Shown: positions 6,911 to 14,030 of the stretch, in pieces
Layout: every line of letters begins with the position of its first letter
How positions within the stretch are numbered: position 1 is the stretch's first letter
Translations under genes and position numbers: made by a program
NCBI GenBank assembly: GCA_030041045.1
Contig: JASHOQ010000094.1
Coordinates: 1 to 41,161 of the forward strand
Length of the DNA: 41,161 bases
Direction of reading: 5' to 3'
Source: Acidobacteriaceae bacterium
GTDB lineage: Bacteria; Acidobacteriota; Terriglobia; Terriglobales; Acidobacteriaceae
Notes under the pieces: model-generated
Databases searched by the model: none
The model's input: only the letters and a program-made list of their open reading frames with translations
Told to the model about the DNA's origin: nothing

Positions 6911-8686
6911 GTCGTCGTCCGGATCGATGGCCGGTTGCGTTTTATTGATGAAATGCGCGGCGTCGAGCGGGGCGTCGATTGTCTGATAAACAATCGGCGT
7001 CTGTGTCAGATCGAAGCAATCGGAAAGATCATCGGCATAGGCGTCGGCGTAGCCGAGCGAGGGTAAATCGTAAGTGGTCTCGATGAATTTGAGAATGCTG
7101 CCGAAATCGTGCGTGGTATGCGAGATGTACCCGGCTTTGGCATAGGGCGAAACCACTATCAGCGGCACGCGAAAGCCGTAAATATACCCCGACCCCCAAC
7201 TAACGCCGTCATTCACGACTTTGGGAGCCACGTGATCGTACCAGCCTCCCCAATCGTCCCAGGTGATAATGATCGCGGTGTTGGCCCAGTAGGGGCTGCT
7301 GCCGATGGCGTTGACGATCGAGGCCACCCAGGATGGACCGCTGCCGTTGTTGATGAGGGCATGATCCGATTGCGCGCCGTCGGGAATCACCCAGCTTACT
7401 TGCTCAAGCTGCCCGTTGACGATGTCAGTGAGGACTTGCGATTCGGGAATGATCACATCGCCGGTCCAATCGGGTCCGGTACAGGCGAGCGCGCCGTCGA
7501 CGGTTTCTGCCTGGCACAGGTCCTTGATGGCATCTGGCGCGGTCCAAATGCTGCCTGCCGACGGCGTGTAATAGCGCCAGGTGATCTCATTGGCGTCGAG
7601 CAGATCGCTCATGGCCGGATGGTCATAACACGGGTACAACCCCGGATTGACCTCGACACCGGTCGGTCCGATCAGCGTCACGGTGGTCCCGGCGGTGGCG
7701 ATGCATCCGGCAATGGAGCCGCCGGTCAGATTCTCCGACGCAAAGTAGGTGCTGTACTGGGCCCCAGGCGAGCTCGGAGCTGAGGTCCCGGAAAAGATGA
7801 ACTGATGCGCGGGGAAACTCGGCCCCTCGTTGGTCTGAAACATCCGGTCACCGAACGTGTATTGCTGGGCCATCGCGAGGTATGGCGCCACGTCGGCCGG
7901 ACTCACATACATGAACTGCGCATTGGGGTGCGCCTTGGGCGGGCACTCGGCCGCCGGTGAACAGGCAATCAAGTCGGCCCCATCCATTTTGCCTCCGTCG
8001 TACATCGAGACAAAAGCGGAGTGAGCGTGGCTGAGATCGTAATTCTGCGGATCGGAGCCTGCCGTGCCCAGGTCGATCGGGGCGAGGGTGATGGTCTGGC
8101 CGGCCGAGTTGGTTCCCTGCTGGGCGATGTCAAATTGGTCCTCACCCGTTCCGCAGGCCGCCGGGCTGCCATACGGCGCAATGCACAGCCCCTGGAAGAG
8201 ATTGTCCGGGGTGCGATTCTCCTGGAAAATGACTACCACGTGCTGGATCACCGCCGCTGCCGTCAGGGTCAGGGACTGCCCTCCGTTGCTCGGTGCGGCG
8301 CCGCTGCCATCCTTTCCCGTCACGCTGATCGCGTAGCTGCCGCCGGGGGTGTTGATCGTCGTCGAAAGGGTAAGTGTCGATGAGGCAGCACCGCCGCTCA
8401 CCGCGATCGGATTGCGGCTGAAGGAACATGCCGGCGCGTTCGCGCCGGTGAGCGCGCCGCACGAGAGAGTCACGCTGCCCGTGTATCCGCCTGCCGGTGT
8501 CACGGTAATCGTGGAAGTGGACTCGTTCCCAGCGGTGACGGTTGCCGGAGTCAGCGCCGTGGCGCCGAGCGAATAGCTGGGAGGCGGAGACGACGACGGA
8601 CTCGCGCTGCAGCCGCTCAAGCCAAGCAAAACACAGACCGCGCCGCCTGTCGCAGCGCCGGTAACATAGACACGAAGGCGAGCCAT
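6908..8686 (-). CDS. Secreted phosphoesterase lipoprotein (phospholipase C / acid phosphatase family)
   Basis: The 592-residue protein has a lipoprotein signal: Arg residues, a hydrophobic core and the lipobox LSGC with Cys26. A Ser/Pro-rich spacer and an Ig-like beta-sandwich (about 40-143) precede a phosphoesterase domain of the PF04185 type (about 147-570). The metal-site motifs are QENRTPDN at 155-162, where the family usually has ENRSFD, and WDDWGGWYDH at 476-485. Such enzymes hydrolyse phosphate monoesters or phospholipids outside the inner membrane; the substrate cannot be read from the sequence. GGGGAGGTAAGCT directly before the ATG is a strong ribosome binding site. The stop codon is supplied by a family P repeat. 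It appears to be a single-gene unit. Confidence 0.92.
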   Translation of the reverse strand: MARLRVYVTGAATGGAVCVLLGLSGCSASPSSSPPPSYSLGATALTPATVTAGNESTSTITVTPAGGYTGSVTLSCGALTGANAPACSFSRNPIAVSGGAASSTLTLSTTINTPGGSYAISVTGKDGSGAAPSNGGQSLTLTAAAVIQHVVVIFQENRTPDNLFQGLCIAPYGSPAACGTGEDQFDIAQQGTNSAGQTITLAPIDLGTAGSDPQNYDLSHAHSAFVSMYDGGKMDGADLIACSPAAECPPKAHPNAQFMYVSPADVAPYLAMAQQYTFGDRMFQTNEGPSFPAHQFIFSGTSAPSSPGAQYSTYFASENLTGGSIAGCIATAGTTVTLIGPTGVEVNPGLYPCYDHPAMSDLLDANEITWRYYTPSAGSIWTAPDAIKDLCQAETVDGALACTGPDWTGDVIIPESQVLTDIVNGQLEQVSWVIPDGAQSDHALINNGSGPSWVASIVNAIGSSPYWANTAIIITWDDWGGWYDHVAPKVVNDGVSWGSGYIYGFRVPLIVVSPYAKAGYISHTTHDFGSILKFIETTYDLPSLGYADAYADDLSDCFDLTQTPIVYQTIDAPLDAAHFINKTQPAIDPDDD

Positions 8687-9031
8687 AGCTTACCTCCCCG
8701 CCAGTTGCCCGAATCTTTTCCTGATTCCATAAAACCCGGTCCGCGACGATTCGACTCGCGGTCCGTTTGGAAAATGTGAGCTGCCGCGGAAAGCCGTCGA
8801 GCGCAATCGCCTCCATGACACAGGGAACCCCGGCGGATTCCGGCAAAGCTCGTTCGGTCCCGCGGAATATGCATTGGTGATCTCTGAACACGCTCGAACG
8901 GCATGCCTGACTGAGCCAGGGCAGAAGCAAAACTCGGTTGCTCAGCAACAGGAACCCGGGCAGCGGGCTCAAAGCTCGAAACGATCAACTCGAGCGGTCC
9001 ATTCTAAATTGTCCGTTTTGTATCAGCTAAG
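8687..9031. other. Non-coding stretch upstream of the phosphoesterase gene
   Basis: No gene with a ribosome binding site was found on either strand. It should contain the promoter of the phosphoesterase gene, but no clear -35/-10 pair was identified. Confidence 0.5.
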
Positions 9032-9405
9032 TGGTGGCGGGGGACGGGATCGAACTTGAGCCGTTTTGCGGGCGTCTGAACCCGCAGACGAAATCCTGGA
9101 CCGCCTGGCGACGAACGAACCGCACCGAAGCGTTGATTGAGAAGCTTGCGCGAGCGAATAGCGAGCAGCTGCCCAACCTGAGTGGTGGTGGCGGGGGACG
9201 GGATCGAACTTGAGCCGATTTGCGGGCGTCTGAGCCCGCAGGCGAAATCCTGAGCGCAGCGAAGGACCGCGTACCTCAACGGCATCGGATTTGCCTGGTG
9301 GCGGGGGACGGGATCGAACTTGAGCCGTTTTGCGGGCGTCTGAGCCCGCAGGCGAAATCCTGAGCGCAGCGAAGGACCGCGCACCTCAACGGCATCGGAT
9401 TTGCT
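9032..9405 (-). repeat. Three direct repeats carrying the tRNA-Met 3' end
   Basis: Starting at 9032, 9186 and 9296, the plus strand repeats TGGTGGCGGGGGACGGGATC followed by GAAC. On the minus strand this is the last 24 bases of the neighbouring tRNA, including the T-arm 3' side, the acceptor strand and CCA. Each copy continues with a shared segment of about 85 bases containing the hairpin GCGGGCGTCTGAGCCCGC and CCTGAGCGCAGCGAAGG. The spacing is 154, 110 and then 110 bases to the real tRNA at 9406. Confidence 0.9.
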
Positions 9406-9482
9406 TGGTGGCGGGGGACGGGATCGAACCGTCGACCTTGGGGTTATGAATCCCACGCTCTAACCAACTGAGCTACCCCGCC
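9406..9482 (-). tRNA. tRNA-Met (CAT anticodon)
   Basis: Read on the minus strand, the sequence folds as a cloverleaf. The acceptor strand GGCGGGG pairs with CCCCGCC, the D-arm begins AGCTCAGTTGG, the anticodon loop is TTCATAA with anticodon CAT, and the T-loop lies in GGTTCGATCCC. CCA is encoded. The length is 77 with CCA. It is probably elongator tRNA-Met; the missing initiator-type mismatch at position 1-72 supports that. A tRNA-Ile with modified CAU was not excluded but is less likely with this body. Confidence 0.93.
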
Positions 9483-9639
9483 GGGAGAGTTTTCAAAAGG
9501 AAGGAAGAGTCGCGCCGGAGGCGAGCCGCGCGCACAGACCCCAAACATCGATGATACGGGCGCGGGAATCGAAGGTCAAACTTCGGTAGTGGTGCAGTTT
9601 GGTTTTTCACAGGATGGCTGATGGCGCTAAACTTGGCGC

Positions 9640-9852
9640 ATGGCTATTCGAATCGTCAGGATGGATTCCGGGAAGACTATCGGTACTTGCGCCTGCGGAG
9701 ATCAACGAGAATCCGGTGCCCCTGATCCCCAAACGGCAGAGCAGGAGATCAATCGGCTATTTGAGGGACACAAGTGCCCATTAAACAAACCGCGCGAGGA
9801 CGTGAACCAGGCCGCCGCGCGGGTCGTAAGAGAAGCAACTGAAAAGTTCTGA
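9640..9852 (+). CDS. Small conserved-looking protein, unknown function
   Basis: The 70-residue product begins MAIRIVRMDSGK and has two cysteines three apart (CAC) and one more at GHKCP. The C-terminal run DVNQAAARVVREATEKF resembles short tails seen in other small bacterial proteins. No Shine-Dalgarno sequence is clear. Transcription is convergent with the DUF3467 gene, with a gap of 10 bases. It has no signal peptide. No function is proposed. Confidence 0.5.
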   Translation: MAIRIVRMDSGKTIGTCACGDQRESGAPDPQTAEQEINRLFEGHKCPLNKPREDVNQAAARVVREATEKF

Positions 9853-9862
9853 CAGAAAAACT

Positions 9863-10183
9863 CTATGGGATCGAACCGGGCAGCTTTACATCGAGTTTAA
9901 TTTCTCCATTTACTTCCTCGTAGTGTTGAACGGCTCGCAATAGATCAAGAGCTGCGGCCTTTGCAATCCGCCATGTAATTGTGATGGCAGCTCTTTCTTC
10001 AATTACCCCTCGAAAATCCTTCCCTGGCGTTGGCCTATTTGGGTCTTGAACCATTTGCCCGAGTCGTATCCTCACATCATCAACCGTCCAAGTAACGTGC
10101 GAAGCATTGGCATAGATTTCGCACGCTCTGTCGGGAGGGCTGATCCAGGAAAGTGGCGTTTGGTTTTCTGTCTGGTCGTCCAA
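9863..10183 (-). CDS. DUF3467-type small protein
   Basis: The 106-residue product matches the DUF3467 pattern by eye: IYANASHVTWT near the start, a central strand, RAAITITWRIAKAAALDLLRA and a final HYEEVNGEIK. The family is cytoplasmic and of unknown function. The start is TTG at 10183 with GGGGGGAGGT five bases upstream. That ribosome binding site overlaps the end of the antitoxin gene, whose stop codon lies three bases before this start, so the two are translationally linked. It is the third gene of the toxin-antitoxin operon. It could be a passenger, or a modulator of the module. Confidence 0.72.
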   Translation of the reverse strand: MDDQTENQTPLSWISPPDRACEIYANASHVTWTVDDVRIRLGQMVQDPNRPTPGKDFRGVIEERAAITITWRIAKAAALDLLRAVQHYEEVNGEIKLDVKLPGSIP

Positions 10184-10186
10184 GTC

Positions 10187-10720
10187 TTACCTCCCCCCAG
10201 AAGTACGCGCGAAACCCGCCTGACGATTCCCCTGCGCTGTTCGTAATTCCCCTGTCGCACTTTGCACGCTGTTATTTCCGGCAACCGCGCTGACGAGTCT
10301 AGGCATCAGATCAGCAATTGTTGTGGTCAGATTTGACGCTGTTGAAGCGTCGGGATCGAGGAACGCAATGTCTTCGTCAATCGGAACCACGGCGAAATCG
10401 TCCTGCGAGTATTTTGTCTCCCAGCAGAGCATTTCGCTAATTGGAACGAACTTGACTACCAAGCCGACTTTGAAGGCAGCAGCTAATCTCGCAAGAGTCT
10501 CAAGGGTCACGTTCGCCGCGCCAGGTGTCTCGAACATAGAAATGCGCGATTGATGCAGTCCTGCAATCCTAGCCAAATCAGATTGCCTCGGCATTTCGGA
10601 GCGAAGCCTAAGGGCTCGAATTTGGGACGGAACCAAAACCCCCAGCTTAGCCTCAATGTATGCAGTCCGAGAGTCAATGCTATCTCGGAGCCTATGAATC
10701 AGTTCTGACCTTTCGCTCAC
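10187..10720 (-). CDS. XRE-type helix-turn-helix antitoxin (HigA-like)
   Basis: The 177-residue protein has an XRE helix-turn-helix at about 32-85, with SDLARIAGLHQSRISMFE as the core and VTLETLARLAAAF as the following helix. Such proteins neutralise the partner toxin and repress their own operon. The GTG start at 10720 was chosen because AAGGAGAGG stands about nine bases before it; the frame is open further upstream inside the toxin gene. It overlaps the toxin gene by 29 bases. The C-terminal 80 residues, acidic and then Ser/Thr/Ala-rich, show no known domain and are long for a HigA. The toxin-first order is typical of HigBA. Confidence 0.8.
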   Translation of the reverse strand: MSERSELIHRLRDSIDSRTAYIEAKLGVLVPSQIRALRLRSEMPRQSDLARIAGLHQSRISMFETPGAANVTLETLARLAAAFKVGLVVKFVPISEMLCWETKYSQDDFAVVPIDEDIAFLDPDASTASNLTTTIADLMPRLVSAVAGNNSVQSATGELRTAQGNRQAGFARTSGGR

Positions 10721-11132
10721 GAATCGATGCCTCTCCTTCCGCCAATGCTTTGGCGCGCTTTTTCGCGGTCTTGAAAGCATCCCGCGGTGTGTAATTATCT
10801 CCTTTGTGGTAGCACCCAAGTATTAGGACTGCGCTTTTCCTAAGGTTCCCGAAGACACCCAAGAGTCTGTATTGACGCCTATCAGCGCAAAAATCCAGCT
10901 GCCAAATACCCTCCTCTTTCATGTCTCCTTTTAAGAATTTGAAACCTGGCCAGTTAATACAAAGTTCTATCTTTTGGTGATTCTTCAGCAGCGCATCGAA
11001 CGCGAATCTACCCTCTTCCGATAGCTCCTTTTGATACCACTCTTCGATCACGTCTTGGCCGTTTGCCTCGAAATCGAAGAAAGTCCACAAAGGTGGACTT
11101 GGAAAGCATATCACTTTTTTATGATTTTGCAA
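10692..11132 (-). CDS. RelE/HigB-like toxin (Gp49 family)
   Basis: The 146-residue protein carries the pattern of RelE-fold, phage Gp49-like toxins: a variable N-terminal part, then IWQLDFCADRRQYRLLGVF, a strand with AVLILGCYHKG, and the Lys/Arg-rich helix AFKTAKKRAKALAEGE. Members of the family cleave mRNA at the ribosome. The aromatic and basic residues expected in the active cleft are present (Arg, Tyr, His, Lys), but catalysis cannot be assigned residue by residue here. The start is a TTG at 11132 behind a G-rich stretch; the exact start is uncertain. It is the first gene of a three-gene operon, divergent from the transposase gene. Confidence 0.78.
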   Translation of the reverse strand: MQNHKKVICFPSPPLWTFFDFEANGQDVIEEWYQKELSEEGRFAFDALLKNHQKIELCINWPGFKFLKGDMKEEGIWQLDFCADRRQYRLLGVFGNLRKSAVLILGCYHKGDNYTPRDAFKTAKKRAKALAEGEASIRERKVRTDS

Positions 11133-11142
11133 GCCCCACCCC

Positions 11143-11170
11143 TTGACTTTCCCTATTACTTATATATGAT
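11143..11170 (+). promoter_or_regulatory. Sigma-70-type promoter for the transposase gene
   Basis: TTGACT and TATGAT are separated by 16 bases. The predicted start of transcription is at about 11176, 15 bases before the GTG start. The region is AT-rich and lies between divergent genes, so it probably also contains the toxin operon promoter, whose elements are less clear. Confidence 0.6.
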
Positions 11171-11190
11171 ATTTCTAATCGGAGCGAACT

Positions 11191-12036
11191 GTGAATCGGT
11201 TGCGCGCGGAAAAACGAGTTCAAGTCTTATCCGCCCTGGTGGAGGGAAGCAGCATTAACTCCGTCATGCGGATGACCGGTGTCGCTAAGCATACCATTCT
11301 TAAGCTTTTGGAAGATGTGGGTTGTGCGTGTGCAGCGTACCACCATAATAATGTTCGCGGGCTGCAAGTCAAGCGGATTCAATGCGATGAGATCTGGCAG
11401 TTCGTAGGGGCGAAGCAAAAGAACGCTACGCTAGAACAAAAGGCAGCCGGGTGGGGAGATGCGTGGACCTGGGTTGCGCTCGATGCCGATTCAAAGCCCT
11501 GTATTTCTTACCTAGTCGGCGGACGCGATACGGGATGGGCGACGGACTTTGCTTTCGATATTCGCCAGCGCGTAGTGGGTCGCCCACAGATCACCACTGA
11601 TGCGCACAGGCCGTACCTGGCTGCGATTGAGATGGCTTTTGGTGAAAACGTGGACTACGCGCAGATGCACAAGATTTACGGTGCATCAGGCGAAGTAAAG
11701 GGGCGCTATTCACCGGCAACGTGCATCGGCTGCGACATGAAGACTGTCATTGGCGAGCCGGATTATCAGCATGTAAGCACAAGCTACGTGGAGCGTCAGA
11801 ACCTCACCATGCGCATGTCGATGCGCCGATTCACAGGCCTGACAAACGGCTTTTCCAAAAAGATCGAAAACCACGGTCACGCCGTGGCGCTGCATTTCAT
11901 GTACTACAACTTCGTGAGAGTTCACAAGACGCTACGGGTGACACCCGCGATGGAAGCAGGGATCGCGGATCACGTCTGGTCTTTTGAAGAGCTAGTAGCC
12001 CTGCTTGATGCAAAGATGAACGCAGAAGCGGCCTAA
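11191..12036 (+). CDS. IS1-like DDE transposase
   Basis: The 281-residue protein has an N-terminal helix-turn-helix (about 10-42; SINSVMRMTGVAKHTILKLL) and a DDE catalytic domain. The likely triad is Asp66 in QCDEIW, Asp137 in TTDAHR and Glu201 in SYVERQNLTMRM, the arrangement of the IS1 group. The start is GTG with CGGAG six bases upstream. It needs no frameshift, unlike classical IS1. I found no clear terminal inverted repeats or target duplication around it, so it may be immobile, a fragment of an element, or domesticated. The downstream GIY-YIG-like gene is 14 bases away and probably in the same transcript. Confidence 0.85.
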   Translation: MNRLRAEKRVQVLSALVEGSSINSVMRMTGVAKHTILKLLEDVGCACAAYHHNNVRGLQVKRIQCDEIWQFVGAKQKNATLEQKAAGWGDAWTWVALDADSKPCISYLVGGRDTGWATDFAFDIRQRVVGRPQITTDAHRPYLAAIEMAFGENVDYAQMHKIYGASGEVKGRYSPATCIGCDMKTVIGEPDYQHVSTSYVERQNLTMRMSMRRFTGLTNGFSKKIENHGHAVALHFMYYNFVRVHKTLRVTPAMEAGIADHVWSFEELVALLDAKMNAEAA

Positions 12037-12050
12037 AGAGGAGGACTCCA

Positions 12051-12254
12051 GTGGCAAACGAGCGTGATACCTACAAGTATCATTTCAAAATCGGTCGCAG
12101 AATTGTTCACGGTGGAATCACGAATGACCTTGAGCGCCGTGAACAGGAACATCAACAAAAGTGGCCCAGCGGCCACGTTCGTCAAGTGGGCAGAAAGACA
12201 ACCGAAGACGCGGCGCGGAAGTGGGAAGACGACAACGGCTATACGCCTTCTTGA
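12051..12254 (+). CDS. Small GIY-YIG-like protein
   Basis: The 67-residue product begins with GTG behind GAGGAGGA. Residues 9-35, YHFKIGRRIVHGGITNDLERR, resemble the first half of a GIY-YIG nuclease domain: a strand, the HGGIT turn and the Arg-containing helix DLERREQEH. The canonical GIY and YIG triplets are not intact, and the catalytic C-terminal Glu/Asn part is missing or replaced by HVRQVGRKTTEDAARKWE. It may be a DNA-binding or accessory remnant. It is co-directional with the transposase gene and close to it. Confidence 0.6.
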   Translation: MANERDTYKYHFKIGRRIVHGGITNDLERREQEHQQKWPSGHVRQVGRKTTEDAARKWEDDNGYTPS

Positions 12255-12440
12255 TCTTCCTGCGAGCTTGCTGGACAGCAATCAAAACTGCCTCCGCACA
12301 ACTTCGCGCAGCACTATAGCCAGATGTGCGCGGGGGCAGCTATGACTTCGTATATTTGCAGGCGCAAGCTATCGCCTTTGCCGGTTGCGAATAACCGCCA
12401 AGGGGAGAAGTGTTGTTCGGGCTCCGGCGTTGATTTGTTG

Positions 12441-12530
12441 TTGGACACGCATCCCTCCTCGCGCTATGATGTGCGTGGGATGCCAGTCCCAAAGATGTGC
12501 GCCGCCTTGCCGGGCGGCGTTTATATTTAT
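12441..12530 (+). ncRNA. Possible short RNA: promoter, small hairpin and terminator-like hairpin
   Basis: TTGGAC (12441-12446) and TATGAT (12465-12470) are 18 bases apart. The predicted transcript would start at about 12477 and contain GGGA-TGCCAG-TCCC (12477-12490), then a 7-bp hairpin CGCCGCC/GGCGGCG (12500-12519) followed by TTTATATTTAT. The whole transcript would be only about 50-55 bases. Alternatively the second hairpin simply terminates the transposase operon. The rest of 12255-12668 shows no gene. Confidence 0.35.
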
Positions 12531-12668
12531 GGAATCGAATCTAGCACGAAACCAAACTGCACCACTACCCAAACTTCGCGGTCACGACGGCAAGTCCGTC
12601 GCCGCATCCCTGCGACGCAGTAGTTTGTTTGTCGCAAGGGGTTGGAGAAACCTGCGCACGCGCCGTGA

Positions 12669-13439
12669 ATGCCGGCCCGTTACACTCATCTTGAGATGTG
12701 CGCCAACCGCATCGCCGGCATCATCCCTGCGCGTCTCGCGTCCACCCGCCTGGCGCGCAAGGTGCTGCGCGAGATTGCCGGCCGGCCCATGGTCGAGTGG
12801 GTGTGGCGCGCGGCGCAGGCGAGCGGGCTTATGGACCCGGTGGTGGTGGCCACCGACGCGGACGAAGTGGCAGCGGTCTGCCGCGCGCGCTCCATCCCCG
12901 TCCTCATGACCTCGCCCGTGTGCGCAAGCGGCAGCGACAGAGTGCGAGAGGCCGCGCGGCAGATCGACGCCGCAATCTACGTCAACATCCAGGGCGACGA
13001 GCCCATGCTCACGGCCGATTTTTTCCCCCCGCTGCTGGCGCTCTTCGCGCGGCCTGAAGTCGAGGTGGCCACGCTCGCCGTGCTCTGCCCGCCTGAGGAA
13101 TTCGGCAATCCGAACGCGGTGAAAGTGGTCACCGCGCTCGACGGGCGCGCGCTCTATTTTTCCCGGGCCACGATCCCGTTCGATCGCAATCGCGTGGATT
13201 TCGCCGGTTACCGCAAGCATCTCGGCATCTACGCCTATCGCAAGGCGGCGCTGGAGCGGTTTTCCGAGCTGCCCAGCGGCCTTCTGGAGCAGGTGGAACG
13301 CCTGGAGCAGCTGCGCCTGCTCGAGAACGGCATCGACATCTACGTCGCCGACGCGCCGCGCGACACCATCGGCGTGGACACGGAGGAAGATCTCAGGCGG
13401 GCGGAGGCCGTTTTGAGGCAGACCGCGTCCAATACCTGA
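12669..13439 (+). CDS. kdsB: 3-deoxy-manno-octulosonate cytidylyltransferase
   Basis: KdsB joins Kdo to CMP (CTP + Kdo to CMP-Kdo + PPi), in the cytoplasm, for the LPS inner core. The nucleotide-binding opening reads AGIIPARLASTRL; SGSDRVREAA and NIQGDEPM are the expected sugar and metal motifs. The C-terminal HLGIYAYRKAALERF and LEQLRLLENG are also characteristic. The length of 256 is normal, or 247 if translation begins at ATG 12696, which is nearer the usual N-terminus; neither start has a strong Shine-Dalgarno sequence. Where most relatives have RLPGKPL this one has RLARKVL, an unusual change in the substrate loop. The neighbours are not LPS genes. Confidence 0.93.
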   Translation: MPARYTHLEMCANRIAGIIPARLASTRLARKVLREIAGRPMVEWVWRAAQASGLMDPVVVATDADEVAAVCRARSIPVLMTSPVCASGSDRVREAARQIDAAIYVNIQGDEPMLTADFFPPLLALFARPEVEVATLAVLCPPEEFGNPNAVKVVTALDGRALYFSRATIPFDRNRVDFAGYRKHLGIYAYRKAALERFSELPSGLLEQVERLEQLRLLENGIDIYVADAPRDTIGVDTEEDLRRAEAVLRQTASNT

Positions 13440-13515
13440 TACGTTCTTCCGTAACTCACCGATCGAAACGCGCTATACTTTCGGGCGTTGGCGATTCGTG
13501 GCGCGGGGTGGTGCT

Positions 13516-13959
13516 ATGCGACCCGGTGTTCTCGCTCTCTTGCTATGCGTTCCCATCACGGCGATGTGTCAGTCCGTCCCATCCGGAGCCGCTCCCTCGG
13601 AATTGGGTAAAGGCGGGCAAGCCGCGCCTCCCGCTACATCGCCATGGACAGCCTGCAGCCGTCTCGCTCCCAGCATCTCGGCGGCGTGTATTTCTCCGCA
13701 GGCCGAATCGGGCAATCCGGCCGATTCTGTTTTCTCATTCAATCCCGCACTGCCGTCGCTTCTGGCTTTGGCGCAGAACAACCCCGTCCTCCCCTTTCCG
13801 CCATCCTCACCGCGGTTCAAGGCCAGGGGCGAACCGATTCCGACGCAATGGCCCGACGCGCGAACGGAACAGATACCTACGCAGTGGCCGCTTCTCTCGC
13901 TGGTGCCGATTCGTTCCCATCTCGACGCGTCTGCCGTGCCCAGGCCTCAAGAGAAGTAA
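13516..13959 (+). CDS. Secreted Pro-rich protein with repeated IPTQWP motif
   Basis: The 147-residue product begins MRPGVLALLLCVPITAMCQS, a clear Sec signal peptide ending near residue 20. The mature part is low in charge and rich in Pro, Ser and Ala. It has two copies of IPTQWP about 13 residues apart (EPIPTQWPDARTEQIPTQWP), followed by LVPI. No enzyme motif is visible, and the function is unknown. The ATG follows GGGGTGGTGCT, an acceptable ribosome binding site. It lies 76 bases after kdsB and 71 before ada. Confidence 0.6.
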   Translation: MRPGVLALLLCVPITAMCQSVPSGAAPSELGKGGQAAPPATSPWTACSRLAPSISAACISPQAESGNPADSVFSFNPALPSLLALAQNNPVLPFPPSSPRFKARGEPIPTQWPDARTEQIPTQWPLLSLVPIRSHLDASAVPRPQEK

Positions 13960-14030
13960 GCGCGAAGTGAAACCTTGAGCGGCGAGGGGCAACCAGGAAA
14001 AATCGGAATTGCGCGCAAGAACCGGAGTGC

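Noticed and set aside
9032..9210. Second and third tRNA genes in the repeat region
   Set aside because: Only the T-arm 3' side, acceptor strand and CCA are present; anticodon and D-arms are missing.
12237..12318. GGCTATA/TATAGCC as a transposon end
   Set aside because: Seven bases only, both on the right side of the transposase gene, with no partner on the left.
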